Shown: in pieces, positions 20,364 through 32,286 of the stretch
How the letters are laid out: each line of letters opens with the position of its first letter
How positions within the stretch are numbered: position 1 is the stretch's first letter
Source: Coix lacryma-jobi var. lacryma-jobi
Taxonomy: Eukaryota; Streptophyta; Magnoliopsida; Poales; Poaceae
Assembly (NCBI GenBank): GCA_009763385.1
Contig: CM019822.1
Span: 26,530,842 to 26,594,841, forward strand
Direction: 5' to 3'
DNA length: 64,000 nt
Position numbers and translations under genes: made by a program
Notes under the pieces: model-generated
Database searches by the model: none
Told to the model about the DNA's origin: nothing
Seen by the model: only the letters and a program-made list of their open reading frames with translations

Positions 20364-22299
20364 TGAAAGGTCCTAAATGGCTAGAGGGGGGGGTGAATAG
20401 CCTATAGAAATTCTTCAACAACACTTAAACAAACTTGTTATACAACTAAATGGCGTAGCAAAGATAGCGCTAGCTCTACAAAAGTGCAAGCCACCTATCC
20501 ACAATGTGAAACACTACACAAGATAGGAAAACTAGAATAGCACCACATATAAATAATACTTGCAAGAATGTAACAAGAATAAATACAAGAGATAGGAGTA
20601 TGTATACCGATCCGGCAAGAGATTAATAAATGAATATCAATGAATACCCACGGAGACAAGTTGACACAATTATTTTTCCTCCGAGGTTCACTTGCTTGCC
20701 GGCAAGCTACGTCCCCGTTGTAGCGATACACCCACTTGGAGGTTCACGCGCTAATAGGCATCACACGCCTAACCCTCAATAGGGTGCCGCACACCAACAC
20801 AAGATGGGGATCCACAAGCTACGAGCAATCCACTAGAGTTACCTTTGGCGCTCCGCCGGGGAAGGTACAAGAACCCTTACAAATCACCGGGAGATGCCAC
20901 GAACAATCACCACTCGTGCCTAATCTCCTCCGCTGCTCCAAGCCGTCTAGGTGGCGGCAACCACCAGAGTAATAAGAATATCCGCAGCAAAACACAATCG
21001 CCAAGTGCCACTAGATGCAAACTCACACAAATGCACTTGGATCTCTCGATCTCACTTGGATTCGCACTAAACAAAGAGATCGAAGGGAGGGATTAAATCT
21101 TGCTCAAGAGGATGTTCAAGAAGTCAGAGAGTCAAGAAGGACCCCCCAAAGGCGGCCACGTTCAATATATAGGAAGGGGCGGCGGCGGCCCGAACCCTAC
21201 CTTCCTGCGCATGGTCGGTAGTACCGACCCCTCCTGGGCGGTACCACCGACAGAGTCAAACTAGCCGTTTCCCGTACGTCCCGCTGATTTAGGCGAGGCA
21301 CCGACTTCGGTCGGTACCTCCGAGGTCGGTAGTACCGAGTGATGGCGGTACTACCGCCAGGCCAAAAAACGCCGCGACCAGAGAGCTCTGCGAAAACCAG
21401 TCACTACACTACCGCCTTGCGTCGGTACCACACCGTGGGCGGTAGTACCGAGGTAATGGCGGTACTACCGGCAAGCCATTTTCGAAAACAACAGAGAGCC
21501 TCGCGAAAACTCGCCAACCACCACCCGGCCAGGCCCGGTACACCGATCCCGGTGTACCGGGTTTATAGCGTACCACACCGTAGGCCTTTTTCAAAACAAA
21601 CAGAGAGCTCTGCAAACACCTCATGCCCATGGTACCACCGACCCCCCTGGCCTACCACCCGCCGCGGTACTACCGGGTAATGGCGGTACCACCGCTAGCC
21701 AAAACCGCCTCGGAACAGAGAGGTCTGCACCTCCTCTTGGGCGTACCACCGACAACCCGGTCGTCGTACCACGGGTCCCGACAACACACAGAAAACTCCA
21801 TTATCTTCTCTGTTTTGATCCAAAACTATTTCAACAACTTCTCCTTTGCAAATGTGCTAACACCACCAAGTTTATCATCTTGTGCAAGTGTGTTAGCATT
21901 TTCACAATCATTTTCAAAGGATTCGAGTTAGCACACTAGGTCCTAATGCATATGCATGTATGAATTCACCTAGTGGCACTTGATAACCGCGATCACTGAG
22001 ATATTCCCCTCTTAATAGTACGGCTATCTATCCTAACGCACTCACACCCCTATGGTGTCTTGAGTGCCAAAACAAAATTCCTATTTATACCTTTGCCTTG
22101 ATCTCCATAGGATTTTGCTTTTCTCTTCTTCGTCTTCCAAATGTGAGGCGCTTGATCTATCTTTTGGCCATCACCACCAATATCATGATCGTCATTTAGC
22201 TCCCACATATGATGTGTACCAACCTAGCTCATAAGCACTTCATGACATGGTTAGTACACTAGGTGACATCAATTACCCAAAACCAAACAAGGACTTTCA
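20364..22299 (-). mobile_element. Sirevirus B 5' LTR (right copy)
   Basis: This 1936-bp partner of 12101-14067 has the same TGAAAGGTCC and GGACTTTCA ends. Differences from the left LTR are dominated by one- to three-base indels, often inside CACC/GGTA runs, rather than substitutions. After it the Sirevirus A LTR resumes; AAG is shared with the left flank (GAAAG/AAGG), shorter than the expected 5-bp duplication. Confidence 0.9.
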
Positions 22300-23655
22300 A
22301 AGGCAAATCTCGCGAAGCTCTCTGGATGGATCAGTTTTGGCCTGGCGGTAGTATCGCCATAATGGCGGTACTACCGCCCCCTGGTACCGACCCCTAGGCC
22401 TTAGTAACCGAGTTTGCAGGGCTCTCTGACTAACTTTTTTTGACTTGGCGGTAGTACCGCCATAAGGGTCGGTACTACCGCCCCTCGGTGGTACCGACCC
22501 GGTCGTAGTAACCGAGGGACCAATCCCTTCTGCGGAGCTCTCTGTTTGTGGCCGATTTGGCCCTGGCTGTAGTACCGCCATAGGGCCGTCTACCGCCCTT
22601 CAGGATTTACCGCCCCGCCCCGTGGCCGGTAGCTGACTTTTTGGTCAGATCCAGATCTATGCGGCCTGTCAGTGATTGTCATGACCTGTCGGTACAACCG
22701 ACCATAGGGTGGTCGGTACAACCGACCATGGGTGGGTGGTACTACCGACCAGCCTCGGGACTGAGGGACTATTTATAGCCCTCCACTTGACTTTTGACCG
22801 TTACCCGACCCCACTCATTCCATTCATTCATTGCGACCTACTTTCAGACAAAGCTCTCTCTAAGCATTCTACTCCCCTCTCTCTCCCTTTGCTCCTAGAT
22901 TCATTCCCTTGCAAGATTGAGCTAGGGAAGTGAGATTAGAGTGAGAAGCTTCGATATACAACTTGAGCACTTGGTTTCCATCTAGCCGCTTGATTTGTGT
23001 CTTTTACTCTTGAGCTCTTTGAGCTCTAGCCGGTTAGGTGTTCTTCGTGGTAGCCCGTATTGATTCACTTGTGAGGGCTCCCCGAAGTGTTTGTATTACC
23101 CCTGTGATTTCTAGTGGAGAAAATCTAGTAGCCTTGTGGTTGCTTGAGTGAGGCAGGAGGTGAAATAGACTCCGACCTTTTGGTCACCTCAACAACGAGG
23201 ACGTAGGCACTTGCTTTGTGGATTGGCTGAACCTCGGGATAAATCGCCGTGTCCCGTGTGCTTGTTGTTGTCTCTACTTTGCATATTACGTTGTTGTTGT
23301 GTTCTTCGTGTTCTTCCTATCCCTATCTCCTTCTTAGGTTGGGAAGGCTCGATCTACATCAAGGGTAGCAACCAAGGCTCGGTGAGAGTAGATTTACCAT
23401 CCTTCATACTTAGGGAAGTGGGGCTAGATTCTTGTATTACTGTCATAGCTCACATACATCGGATTTGTAGTTTCTTTTAGGATCCCGGTTGTGCCGTTTG
23501 TTTGTGTCAGTAGTACCGGTGTTTTACACCCAGTAGTACCTACCCAAACAAATCGGCCTCTCTGGTTGTTATCTAACTACATCTGTTAGTTTGTGAAGTT
23601 TTAGATTGTGAAAAATCACCTATTCACCCCCCTCTAGGCTGATTTGATCCTTTCA
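22300..23655 (+). mobile_element. Sirevirus A unit 1, right part of LTR
   Basis: This is the continuation of the LTR cut at 12100, matching 25157-26491. It has many small indels relative to units 2 and 3, especially at 22480-22740. It ends ATCCTTTCA and is followed by the primer site at 23658 (TGGTATCGGAGC, one mismatch to the standard form). Confidence 0.88.
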
Positions 23656-23708
23656 ATTGGTATCGGAGCCTAACCCTTGATTTAGCGCTTCACCGTGTAA
23701 GGAGAATC

Positions 23709-24464
23709 ATGTCGACCCTAAGTCAAGAACAACTAGATGAGATTGTCAAGAAGGTATCTGCTCAGTTGTTAGAAGATCAAGCAAAGAAACATGAAGATGA
23801 GATGAAAAAGATGAAAGACGAGATTGAGAGCTTGAAGCTAGCTTTAGGCAACAAGGTCTAATCATCCGGTGAAAATCCACCGCAGCCCAAAGATGACAAG
23901 AAGAAGGAAGATGAAGTGAAAGGCAAGAGAGACAACGAGTTTTCTAGAGTGCCTTATGACTATAGCCAAATGGGCAAAGTCATTCAATTGCCTAGCGTCA
24001 ATCTAGGCAAACCACCCTCCTTTGATGGAATCAACTACAATGATTGGGCACAAGATGAAGCTACACCTTCTTGCTGCAAGAGTTTGGGAGATTGTTGAGA
24101 GGGGCCAAGTCATGTTGAAGGCCAAGAATTCACTGACAATGATGTGATTGAGTTTCAAACAAAATGTTCAAGCCGCATCATTGATCCTATCATGCCTTAA
24201 GCCTAAAGAAAGCAACAAGGTACATGGAATGGAGAGTGCCAAGAAGATTTGGACACCCTCAGGATATCATATGAGGGTGATGCAAGTGTGAGGAAGTGCA
24301 ACATAGAGCTTCTTCAAGGAAAGATTGAGAACTTTGCTATCAAGAAAAGTGAGACCACTCAACAAATGTTTGATAGATTCATGACACTGGTCAATAAGAT
24401 TAGAGCTCTCGGAGACAAAAAGTGGGATGACCACTCAACAAATGTTTGATAGATTCATGACACA
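23709..24464 (+). pseudogene. Sirevirus A gag fragment, unit 1
   Basis: The frame starts MSTLSQEQLDEIVKKV and is stopped in frame by TAA at 23859 after 50 codons. Downstream gag sequence is still recognisable (IQLPSVNLGKPPSFDGINYN, LLQGKIENFAIKKSE, MFDRFMTLVNKIRALG), a UBN2-type capsid domain. It ends abruptly at ATTCATGACAC, where copied MITE flank (CATGTTGCAAC) begins. Extra one-base indels compared with the copy at 26546 break it further. The same stop in both copies shows that they descend from one unit. Confidence 0.85.
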
Positions 24465-24547
24465 TGTTGCAACTAAATTATCAAACAAATTTTTTGAGCC
24501 TAATTAAACTACTTTTTTATGTGGTGCTACGGTAAGTACTTGCTAAT
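24461..24547. repeat. Copied MITE flank, first duplicate
   Basis: This ~87-bp stretch (CACATGTTGCAAC to CTTGCTAAT) is identical or nearly so to 11402-11488, and recurs at 27299-27383. It joins gag of one unit to the LTR of the next and proves that the duplicated segment included host DNA. Confidence 0.9.
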
Positions 24548-26491
24548 TGAAAGTGCATTCGCCCCCATTGTGGGTTTTGGCTAATTAATGACAATCAAAT
24601 TAGGGACTAATGGATTTAAAAAGGTATGTATGCAGGTGTTAGTCCTAGAAAGATTTGAAATGTTGTAATCTCGTGGACAAAGCACGTTTGGATACATTTG
24701 GTCATAAAGATGCCTAGCTCAAGTGATAGTTTTAAATTTCAATTTTAAACTTGAGTTATAGGTAAGCCGGACTATCAAGAGGATCACAATTATGTTGGCT
24801 AGATGTGGAAAAAGTGCTCAAATCGACTAACTATAGTTTGCTTGAGAGACACCGCACAAACACGGACACATGGAGGGTTTTCTGTGCGGGCGGTAGTACC
24901 GCCAATGGGTTGTCGGTAGTACCGCCCGTGGCTTCCCCGCGCAGTGCTCAAAACATCCTCTCTGTGTTGGCTCAAAAATGGCCTAGCGGTAGTACCGCTA
25001 TAGGGCCGGTACTACCGCCCCCGGTGGTACCGACCCTGGCCGGTAGTAAGCTTCGTTTCGTAGACCTCTCTGTTCGCGCATAAAATGACCTGGCGGTAGT
25101 ACCGCCATAAGGTCGGTACTACCGCCCTCGGTGGTACCGACCCTGGTCGGTAGAAAGGCAATCTCGCGAAGCTCTCTGGATGGATCAGTTTTTGGCCTGG
25201 CGGTAGTATCGCCATAGGGCCGGTACTACCGCCCCCGGTGGTACCGACCCTAGGCCGGTAGTAACCGAGTTTGCAGGGCTCTCTGGACTAACTCTTTTTT
25301 GACTTGGCGGTAGTACCGCCATAGGGTCGGTACTACCGACCCTCGGTGGTACCGACCCTGGTCGGTAGTAACCGAGGGACCAAATCCCTTCTGCGGAGCT
25401 CTCTGTTTGTGGCCGATTTGGCCTGGCTGTAGTACCGCCATAGGGCCAGTACTACCGCCCCTCGGTGGTACCGCCCCGTGGCCGGTAGCTGACTTTTTGG
25501 TCAGATCCAGATCTATGCGCATGTCAGTGGATGGTCAGTGACTGGTCGGTACAACCGACCATAGGTGGTCGGTACTACCGACCAGCCTCGGGACTGAGGG
25601 ACTATTTATAGCCCTCCACTTGACTTTTGACCGTTACCCACTCATTCCATTCATTCATTGCGACCTACTTTCAGACAAAGCTCTCTCTAAGCATTGACTA
25701 CTCCCCTCTCTCTCCCTTTGCTCCTAGATTCATTCCCTTGCAAGATTTGAGCTAGGGAAGTGAGATTAGAGAGTGAGAAGCTTCGATATACAACTTGAGC
25801 ACTTGGTTTCCATCTAGCTGGCTTGATTTGTGTCTTTTACTCTTGAGCTCTTTGAGCTCTAGCCGGTTAGGTGTTCTTCGTGTGTAGCCCGTATTGATTC
25901 ACTTGTGAGGGCTCCCCGAAGTGTTTGTATTACCCCTGTGATTTCTAGTGGAGAAAATCTAGTAGCCTTTGTGGTTGCTTGAGTGAGGCTAGGAGGTGAA
26001 ATAGACTCCGACCTTTGTGGTCACCTCAACAACGAGGACGTAGGCACTCCTTTGTGGATTGGCTGAACCTCGGGATAAATCGCCGTGTCCCGTGTGCTTG
26101 TTGTTGTCTCTACTTTGCATATTACGTTGTTGTTGTGTTCTTCGTGTTCTTCCTATCCCTATCTCCTTCTTAGGTTGGGAAGGCTCGATCTACATCAAGG
26201 GTAGCAACCAAGGCTCGGTGAGAGTAGATTTACCATCCTTCATACTTAGGGAAGTGGGGCTAGATTCTTGTATTACTGTCATAGCTCACATACATCGGAT
26301 TTGTAGTTTCTTTTAGGATCCCGGTTGTGCCGTTTGTTTGTGTCAGTAGTACCGTTGTTTTACACCCAATAGTACCTACCCAAACAAATCGGCCTCTCTG
26401 GTTGTTATCTAACTACATCTGTTAGTTTGTGAAGTTTTAGATTGTGAAAAATCACCTATTCACCCCCCTCTAGGCTGATTTGATCCTTTCA
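24548..26491 (+). mobile_element. Sirevirus A unit 2 LTR
   Basis: An intact 1944-bp LTR with TGAAAGTGCATTCGCC start and ATCCTTTCA end, preceded by the copied CTAAT and followed by a primer site at 26494-26505 (TGGTATCGGAGC). It contains the palindrome cluster (24890-25590) and TATTTATAG promoter motif near 25600. Confidence 0.92.
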
Positions 26492-26545
26492 ATTGGTATC
26501 GGAGCCTAACCCTTGAGTTAGCGCTTCACCGTGTAAGGGAGAATC

Positions 26546-27298
26546 ATGTCGACCCTAAGTCAAGAACAACTAGATGAGATTGTCAAGAAGGTATCTGCTC
26601 AGTTGTTAGAAGATCAAGCAAAGAAACATGAAGATGAGATGAAAAAGATGAAAGACGAGATTGAGAGCTTGAAGCTAGCTTTAGGCAACAAGGTCTAATC
26701 ATCCGGTGAAAATCCACCGCAGCCCAAAGATGACAAGAAGAAGGAAGATGAAGTGAAGGCAAGAGAGACAACGAGTTTCTAGAGTGCCTTATGACTATAG
26801 CCAAATGGGCAAAGTCATTCAATTGCCTAGCGTCAATCTAGGCAAACCACCCTCCTTTGATGGAATCAACTACAATGATTGGGCACACAAGATGAAGCTA
26901 CACCTTCTTGCTGCAAGAGTTTGGGAGATTGTTGAGAGTGGGCCAAGTCATGTTGAAGGCCAAGAATTCACTGACAATGATGTGATTGAGTTTCAACAAA
27001 ATGTTCAAGCCGCATCATTGATCCTATCATGCCTTAAGCCTAAAGAAAGCAACAAGGTACATGGAATGGAGAGTGCCAAGAAGATTTGGACACCCTTAGG
27101 ATATCATATGAGGGTGATGCAAGTGTGAGGAAGTGCAACATAGAGCTTCTTCAAGGAAAGATTGAGAACTTTGCTATCAAGAAAAGTGAGACCACTCAAC
27201 AAATGTTTGATAGATTCATGACACTGGTCAATAAGATTAGAGCTCTCGGAGACAAAATGGATGACCACACCACTCAACAATGTTTGATAGATTCATGA
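26546..27298 (+). pseudogene. Sirevirus A gag fragment, unit 2
   Basis: It starts MSTLSQEQLDEIVKKV, with the same in-frame TAA (26696-26698) as unit 1. The longest intact stretch (26784-27128) carries PPSFDGINYNDWAHKMKLHL, VWEIVESGPSHVEGQEF and QAASLILSCLKPKESNKVHG, the UBN2-type capsid core. A frame change near 27100 leads into KCNIELLQGKIENFAIKKSE. It stops at ATTCATGACAC, joined to copied MITE flank, exactly as in unit 1. No pol is present. Confidence 0.87.
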
Positions 27299-27383
27299 CA
27301 CATGTTGCAACTAAATTATCAAACAATTTTTTGAGCCTAATTAAACTACTTTTTTATGTGGTGCTACGGTAAGTACTTGCTAT
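27299..27383. repeat. Copied MITE flank, second duplicate
   Basis: This is the third occurrence of the flank seen at 11402-11488. Its end reads GCTAT instead of GCTAAT, a one-base loss in the copied target site. Confidence 0.88.
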
Positions 27384-29328
27384 TGAAAGTGCATTCGCCC
27401 CCATTTGTGGGTTTTTTGGCTAATTAATGACAATCAAATTAGGGACTAACGGATTTAAAAAGGTATGTATGCAGGTGTTAGTCCTAGAAAGATTTGAAAT
27501 GTTGTAATCTCGTGGACAAAGCACGTTTGGATACATTTGGTCATAAAGATGCCTAGCTCAAGTGATAGTTTAAAATTTCAATTTTAAACTTGAGTTATAG
27601 GTAAGCCGGACTATCAAGAGGGTCACAAATTATGTTGGCTAGATGTGGAAAAAAGTGCTCAAATCGACTAACTATAGTTTGCTTGAGAGACACCGCACAA
27701 ACACGGACACATGGAGGGTTTTCTGTGCGGGCGGTAGTACCGCCAATGGGTTGTCGGTAGTACCGCCCGTGGCTTCCCCGCGCAGTGCTCAAAACATCCT
27801 CTCTGTGTTGGCTCAAAAATGGCCTAGCGGTAGTACCACTATAGGGCCGGTACTACCGCCCCCGGTGGTACCGACCCTGGCCGGTAGTAAGCTTGGTTTC
27901 ACAGACCTCTCTGTTCGCGCATAAAATGACCTGGCGGTAGTACCGCCATAAGGTCGGTACTACCGCCCTCGGTGGTACCGACCCTGGTCGGTAGAAAGGC
28001 AATCTCGCGAAGCTCTCTGGATGGATCAGTTTTGGCCTGGCGGTAGTATCGCCATAGGGCCGGTACTACCGCCCCCGGTGGTACCAACCCTAGGCCGGTA
28101 GTAACCGAGTTTGCAGGGCTCTCTGGACTAACTCTTTTTCGACTTGGCGGTAGTACCGCCATAGGGCCGGTACTACCGACCCTCGGTGGTACCGACCCTG
28201 GTCGGTAGTAACCGAGGGACCAAATCCCTTCTGCGGAGCTCTCTGTTTGTGGCCGATTTGGCCTGGCTGTAGTACCGCCATAGGGCCGGTACTACCGCCC
28301 CTCGGTGGTACCGCCCCGTGGCCGGTAGCTGACTTTTTGGTCAGATCCAGATCTGTGCGCGTGTCAGTGGTTGGTCAGTGACTGGTCGGTACTACCGACC
28401 ATGGGTGGTCGGTACTACCGACCAGCCTCGGGACTGAGGGACTATTTATAGCCCTCCACTTGACTTTTGACAGTTACCCACTCATTCCATTCATTCATTG
28501 CGACCTACTTTCAGACAAAGCTCTCTCTAAGCATTGACTACTCCTCTCTCTCTCCCTTTGCTCCTAGATTCATTCCCTTGCAAGATTTGAGCTAGGGAAG
28601 TGAGATTAGAGAGTGAGAAGCTTCGATATACAACTTGAGCACTTGGTTTACATCTAGCCGGCTTGATTTGTGTCTTTTACTCTTGAGCTCTTTGAGCTCT
28701 AGCCGGTTAGGTGTTCTTCGTGGTAGCCCGTATTGATTCACTTGTGAGGGCTCCCCGAAGTGTTTGTATTACCCCTGTGATTTCTAGTGGAGAAAATCTA
28801 GTAGCCTTTGTGGTTGCTTGAGTGAGGCTAGGAGGTGAAATAGACTCTGACCTTTGTGGTCACCTCAACAACGAGGACGTAGGCACTCCTTTGTGGATTG
28901 GCTGAACCTCGCGATAAATCGTCGTGTCCCGTGTGCTTGTTGTTGTCTCTACTTTGCATATTACGTTGTTGTTGTGTTCTTCGTGTTCTTCCTATCCCTA
29001 TCTCCTTCTTAGGTTGGGAAGGCTCGATCTACATCAAGGGTAGCAACTAAGGCTCGGTGAGAGTAGATTTACCATCCTTCGTACTTAGGAAGTGGGCTAG
29101 ATTCTTGTATTACTGTCATAGCTCACATACATCGGATTTGTAGTTTCTTTTAGCATCCCGGTTGTGCCGTTTGTTTGTGTCGGTAGTACCGGTGTTTTAC
29201 ACCCGGTAGTACCTACCCAAACAAACCGGCCTCTCCGGTTGTTATCTAACTACATCTGTTAGTTTGTGAAGTTTCAGATTGTGAAAAATCACCTATTCAC
29301 CCCCCTCTAGGCTGATTTGATCCTTTCA
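27384..29328 (+). mobile_element. Sirevirus A unit 3, terminal LTR
   Basis: A 1945-bp LTR homologous to units 1 and 2. It is followed directly by CTAAT (29329-29333) and the right half of the split MITE, so its right edge is the original right edge of the insertion. No primer site or gag follows. It is best read as an LTR left after LTR-LTR recombination. Confidence 0.9.
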
Positions 29329-29333
29329 CTAAT

Positions 29334-29486
29334 TATGAATTCATTATGGTTAAAAAATTATCTCGCGAATTACTCAATATATATGTAATTAGTTTTATTA
29401 ATACTTTATTTTTAATACTTTAAATTAGTATCATAATATTCTATGTGGGAGCTCAAAACTTTATAACCCTAGATCTAAACAAGGTT
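29334..29486. mobile_element. MITE, right half (split by Sirevirus A)
   Basis: This is the partner of 11306-11488, ending GATCTAAACAAGGTT, the inverted match to the left terminus. AT-rich interior. Confidence 0.72.
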
Positions 29487-29852
29487 TGAAAATTGAAATA
29501 ACTACCATGGATTAGCAAACTTTAACGCAAGAAAAAGGATCCCGCGGACAAGAAATTTTTCAAAGCGCGCGGCGAGGTGGGCCACCACCGGCACGGCACA
29601 TCACGAGGCACGGCATTGCCAGCGTCCCAGCGCTGCTGCCGCCAAAGCATTTGTGTGGATGGAGTTGAAAAACTGCGGGGTGCACGAGAGCCAAGGCACC
29701 TGGCCAGAATCGCGAGGTGTGTCTGGTCCGAGAGCAAAAGAAAAGCTGGCTGGTTTCGAAGTGATCCCTCCCATGCACGCAAGAGGTTGCCATGCCCTCG
29801 TACACCAGACGGACAGAGATCTCAGGTTGCCCTCCATAGCAGACTACCATTA
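29487..29852. other. GC-moderate DNA, no supported gene
   Basis: Short overlapping frames occur on both strands (29522-29882) with no recognisable domain, and no repeat copy elsewhere in the window. I see nothing to annotate. Confidence 0.4.
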
Positions 29853-30080
29853 GAGCATCCGCAACAACAAGAGCTACTGTAGTATCTAGCTCTAAACACT
29901 TTAAGAGACAACCCTTTCAATGACCTATCTCTTAGCACATAGCTCTTAATATAAATAATCTTGAAGTGTGTGTACGAGAGTATCTCTTGAACAAGACAAG
30001 AGATAGCTCTTTTCTCTCTTCTATTAAAATATGAGAAAATATTCTATGAGCTAGCCAAGAGCTGATCATTGGAGACGCCC
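29853..30080. mobile_element. Tourist-like MITE (TSD TTA)
   Basis: It starts GAGCATCCGCAACAACAAGAG and ends with an imperfect inverted match (TTGGAGACGCCC). TTA occurs on both sides (29850-29852 and 30081-30083), the TWA target typical of PIF/Harbinger MITEs. Confidence 0.7.
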
Positions 30081-30785
30081 TTACGCAGATGCGGAGTACA
30101 GTACGTACACCAAGTTCTTAACTACCTGTGCTCCTATACCGTCGGTATCGATTTCGCGGGTCAGCAAATCTGGCACAGATTTTTCGCAAGTTCACCACAC
30201 CTCCATTCCTCTGTAGTCGTGCATTCTGCATGAGAAGCAAATACAGTACTGTACAGGTTTGTTAGGGATGAAACAGGACATCCCCGTTTCTGTATTTATC
30301 GGATTTCGTATTTTATGTAAAGAGGAGAGGATGTTTCCGGTCCATTTTTGTGGATGAAAATAAAACCCTATTTATTTCGTTTTTATCCTGTTTTTAATCT
30401 ATTCAAGATATGGTTAACAATTATACGTAGTACTACACTTACTAATCACCAATTGCACATGTTAACGTATTAACGCAAATGGCATGCAAGTGAATATGTT
30501 CATACTTTTACATTGTTGTGCGCCTTTATACATGCATAATTCTTCTCTCTCTCTCTCTCTACTCCGTATGTTCATATATCTCAATTATGTTTTTGATCTT
30601 GATTTGTATTATCTGATCATGTCTAAAAAAATAGAAACAAAAACACGGTAGAGGAAGAAGATTCTCCCACCCGTTTTCATCCAACGAACTAGTTCGGCAT
30701 GATTTATCCAAGGCTACGTCAAGCGAGAAAGTAGCAATGCTCTGAACAGTACTCTGTATGATATACTGTGTCCGTTTCTTTATAA
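30081..30785. other. Intergenic DNA with (CT)n microsatellite
   Basis: No coding signal. A CT dinucleotide run lies at about 30544-30562. The 30240-30420 stretch (GGGATGAAACAGGACAT) resembles dispersed grass repeats but no termini were found. Confidence 0.4.
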
Positions 30786-31071
30786 CTGTCGCGGTTAGTA
30801 TACATACTACAAATTTAACTGATATATGTAGTATTTGTATCTCTAAATAAATTTGTTGAAAAAAATAGATTTAAAGATCTTTATGGTAAATATTAATATT
30901 TTTAAATATATATTTAATCAAAGATGAACTGTCGCGGTTAGTATACATGCTGCAAATTTAACTGATATATGTAATATCTGTATCTCTAAATAAATTTGTT
31001 AAAAAATAGATTTAAAGATCTTTACGGTAAATATTAATATTTTTAAATATATATTTAATCAAAGATGTTTC
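30786..31071. repeat. Direct tandem duplication, period 143 bp
   Basis: CTGTCGCGGTTAGTATACAT begins at 30786 and again at 30929, and both copies run to AATCAAAGATG with few differences. AT-rich and MITE-like inside; probably a duplicated MITE fragment. Confidence 0.85.
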
Positions 31072-31103
31072 TCGAAAACTAAAAAAATGACAGATATTCA
31101 GTA

Positions 31104-31410
31104 CTCCCTCCATACCCATATTAGTTGACGTTTAGGACAGCGACACGGTCTTCAAAACACAACTTTGACCTCTTATTTTTATAAAAATATTTATGGAAAA
31201 GTGATATATGTATACTTTTATGAAAGTATTCTTCAAGACAAACCTATTTATATAATTTTTATATTTATAAACTTAGAAACTTATAGTTATTAATGATTTA
31301 TATTTCTAATGTTTAACAACTTAGAAACTTAATAGTTATTAATGATTTATATTCCTAATGTTTAACTCTAATCTTTTCTAAAACGATACCTAATATAGCT
31401 ACAGAGGGAG
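31104..31410. mobile_element. Stowaway MITE
   Basis: It starts CTCCCTCCATACCCATATTAG and ends CTAATATAGCTACAGAGGGAG, flanked by TA on each side (31102-31103, 31411-31412). Termini and TA target are diagnostic of Tc1/mariner-type Stowaway elements. It lies about 0.9 kb beyond the 3' end of the GATA coding region. Confidence 0.9.
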
Positions 31411-32286
31411 TAGGTACCATGTGAAGCATGGACCGGTTTATGGGCACAAAGATGTGACACCAACACAAGGAACAATGCGAAGTGATGATGATGCGGCTAG
31501 GCATGGATGGCGAGGCACACGAAGCACTCTACTAGCACTATATACTTTGTATGTCCCTGGATAAATTGATTCATAGAATCTATACCGGTCAAATTTTTTA
31601 AAGTTTGACTAACTTTATATAAAAAAGTAATAATATTTATGATATAAAATAAACATATTATGAAAATATATTCTATGATATATCTAATGATACTAATTTG
31701 ATATCATAAATCTTAACATATTATTCTAGCAATTCGATCAAAGTTTAAATTTTTTGACATAGAACAACTCTAGGAATCTATTTATTCAAAGTTTAAAAAT
31801 TTTGACTTAGGAAGAACTCTAGAAATCTATTTATTCAGGAAAAATACTGCCACTGACACTCGGTTACAACAAGGCAGTCAGTTCCTTGTTCTGCGCCAAG
31901 GCACGCCTAACTTTCTTGTCACTTCTGCCTCTTCCGGCAGCGCCTCAACAATCAACATGACAACATCATTCCTCATAGGCCAGGCCAAGCACAAAAAAAC
32001 TTTTCTGTGGGGAGCCTCACCAAGTTCTTAACTACTGCCACAAGTACTATGGCCATACATACCCTAAACAAACCTAATCAACCACGGAAATCTTAATCCC
32101 TACACCTAACTCGACCTAATAAAGCTTCTACAATTCTGAGGTCTAGCTAACTAAATAGTAGTAGTACAGCAGAACTACGGAATAAATATAAAGAAGGTGA
32201 AAGAAAAAGAAAAATCCAAGTACGGTAGTACAGCAAGCTAATAATTCCACCACCCGGGGATGGAGGAAAAAAATGTACAGCGCCGG
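31411..32286. other. 3' flank of the GATA gene
   Basis: AT-rich DNA. Repeated motifs AATCTATTTATTCA near 31775 and 31825 with CCGGTCAAA near 31585 suggest a decayed MITE at about 31550-31850. The last 200 bp should include the 3' UTR of the minus-strand gene, but I cannot pick a poly(A) site. Confidence 0.4.
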
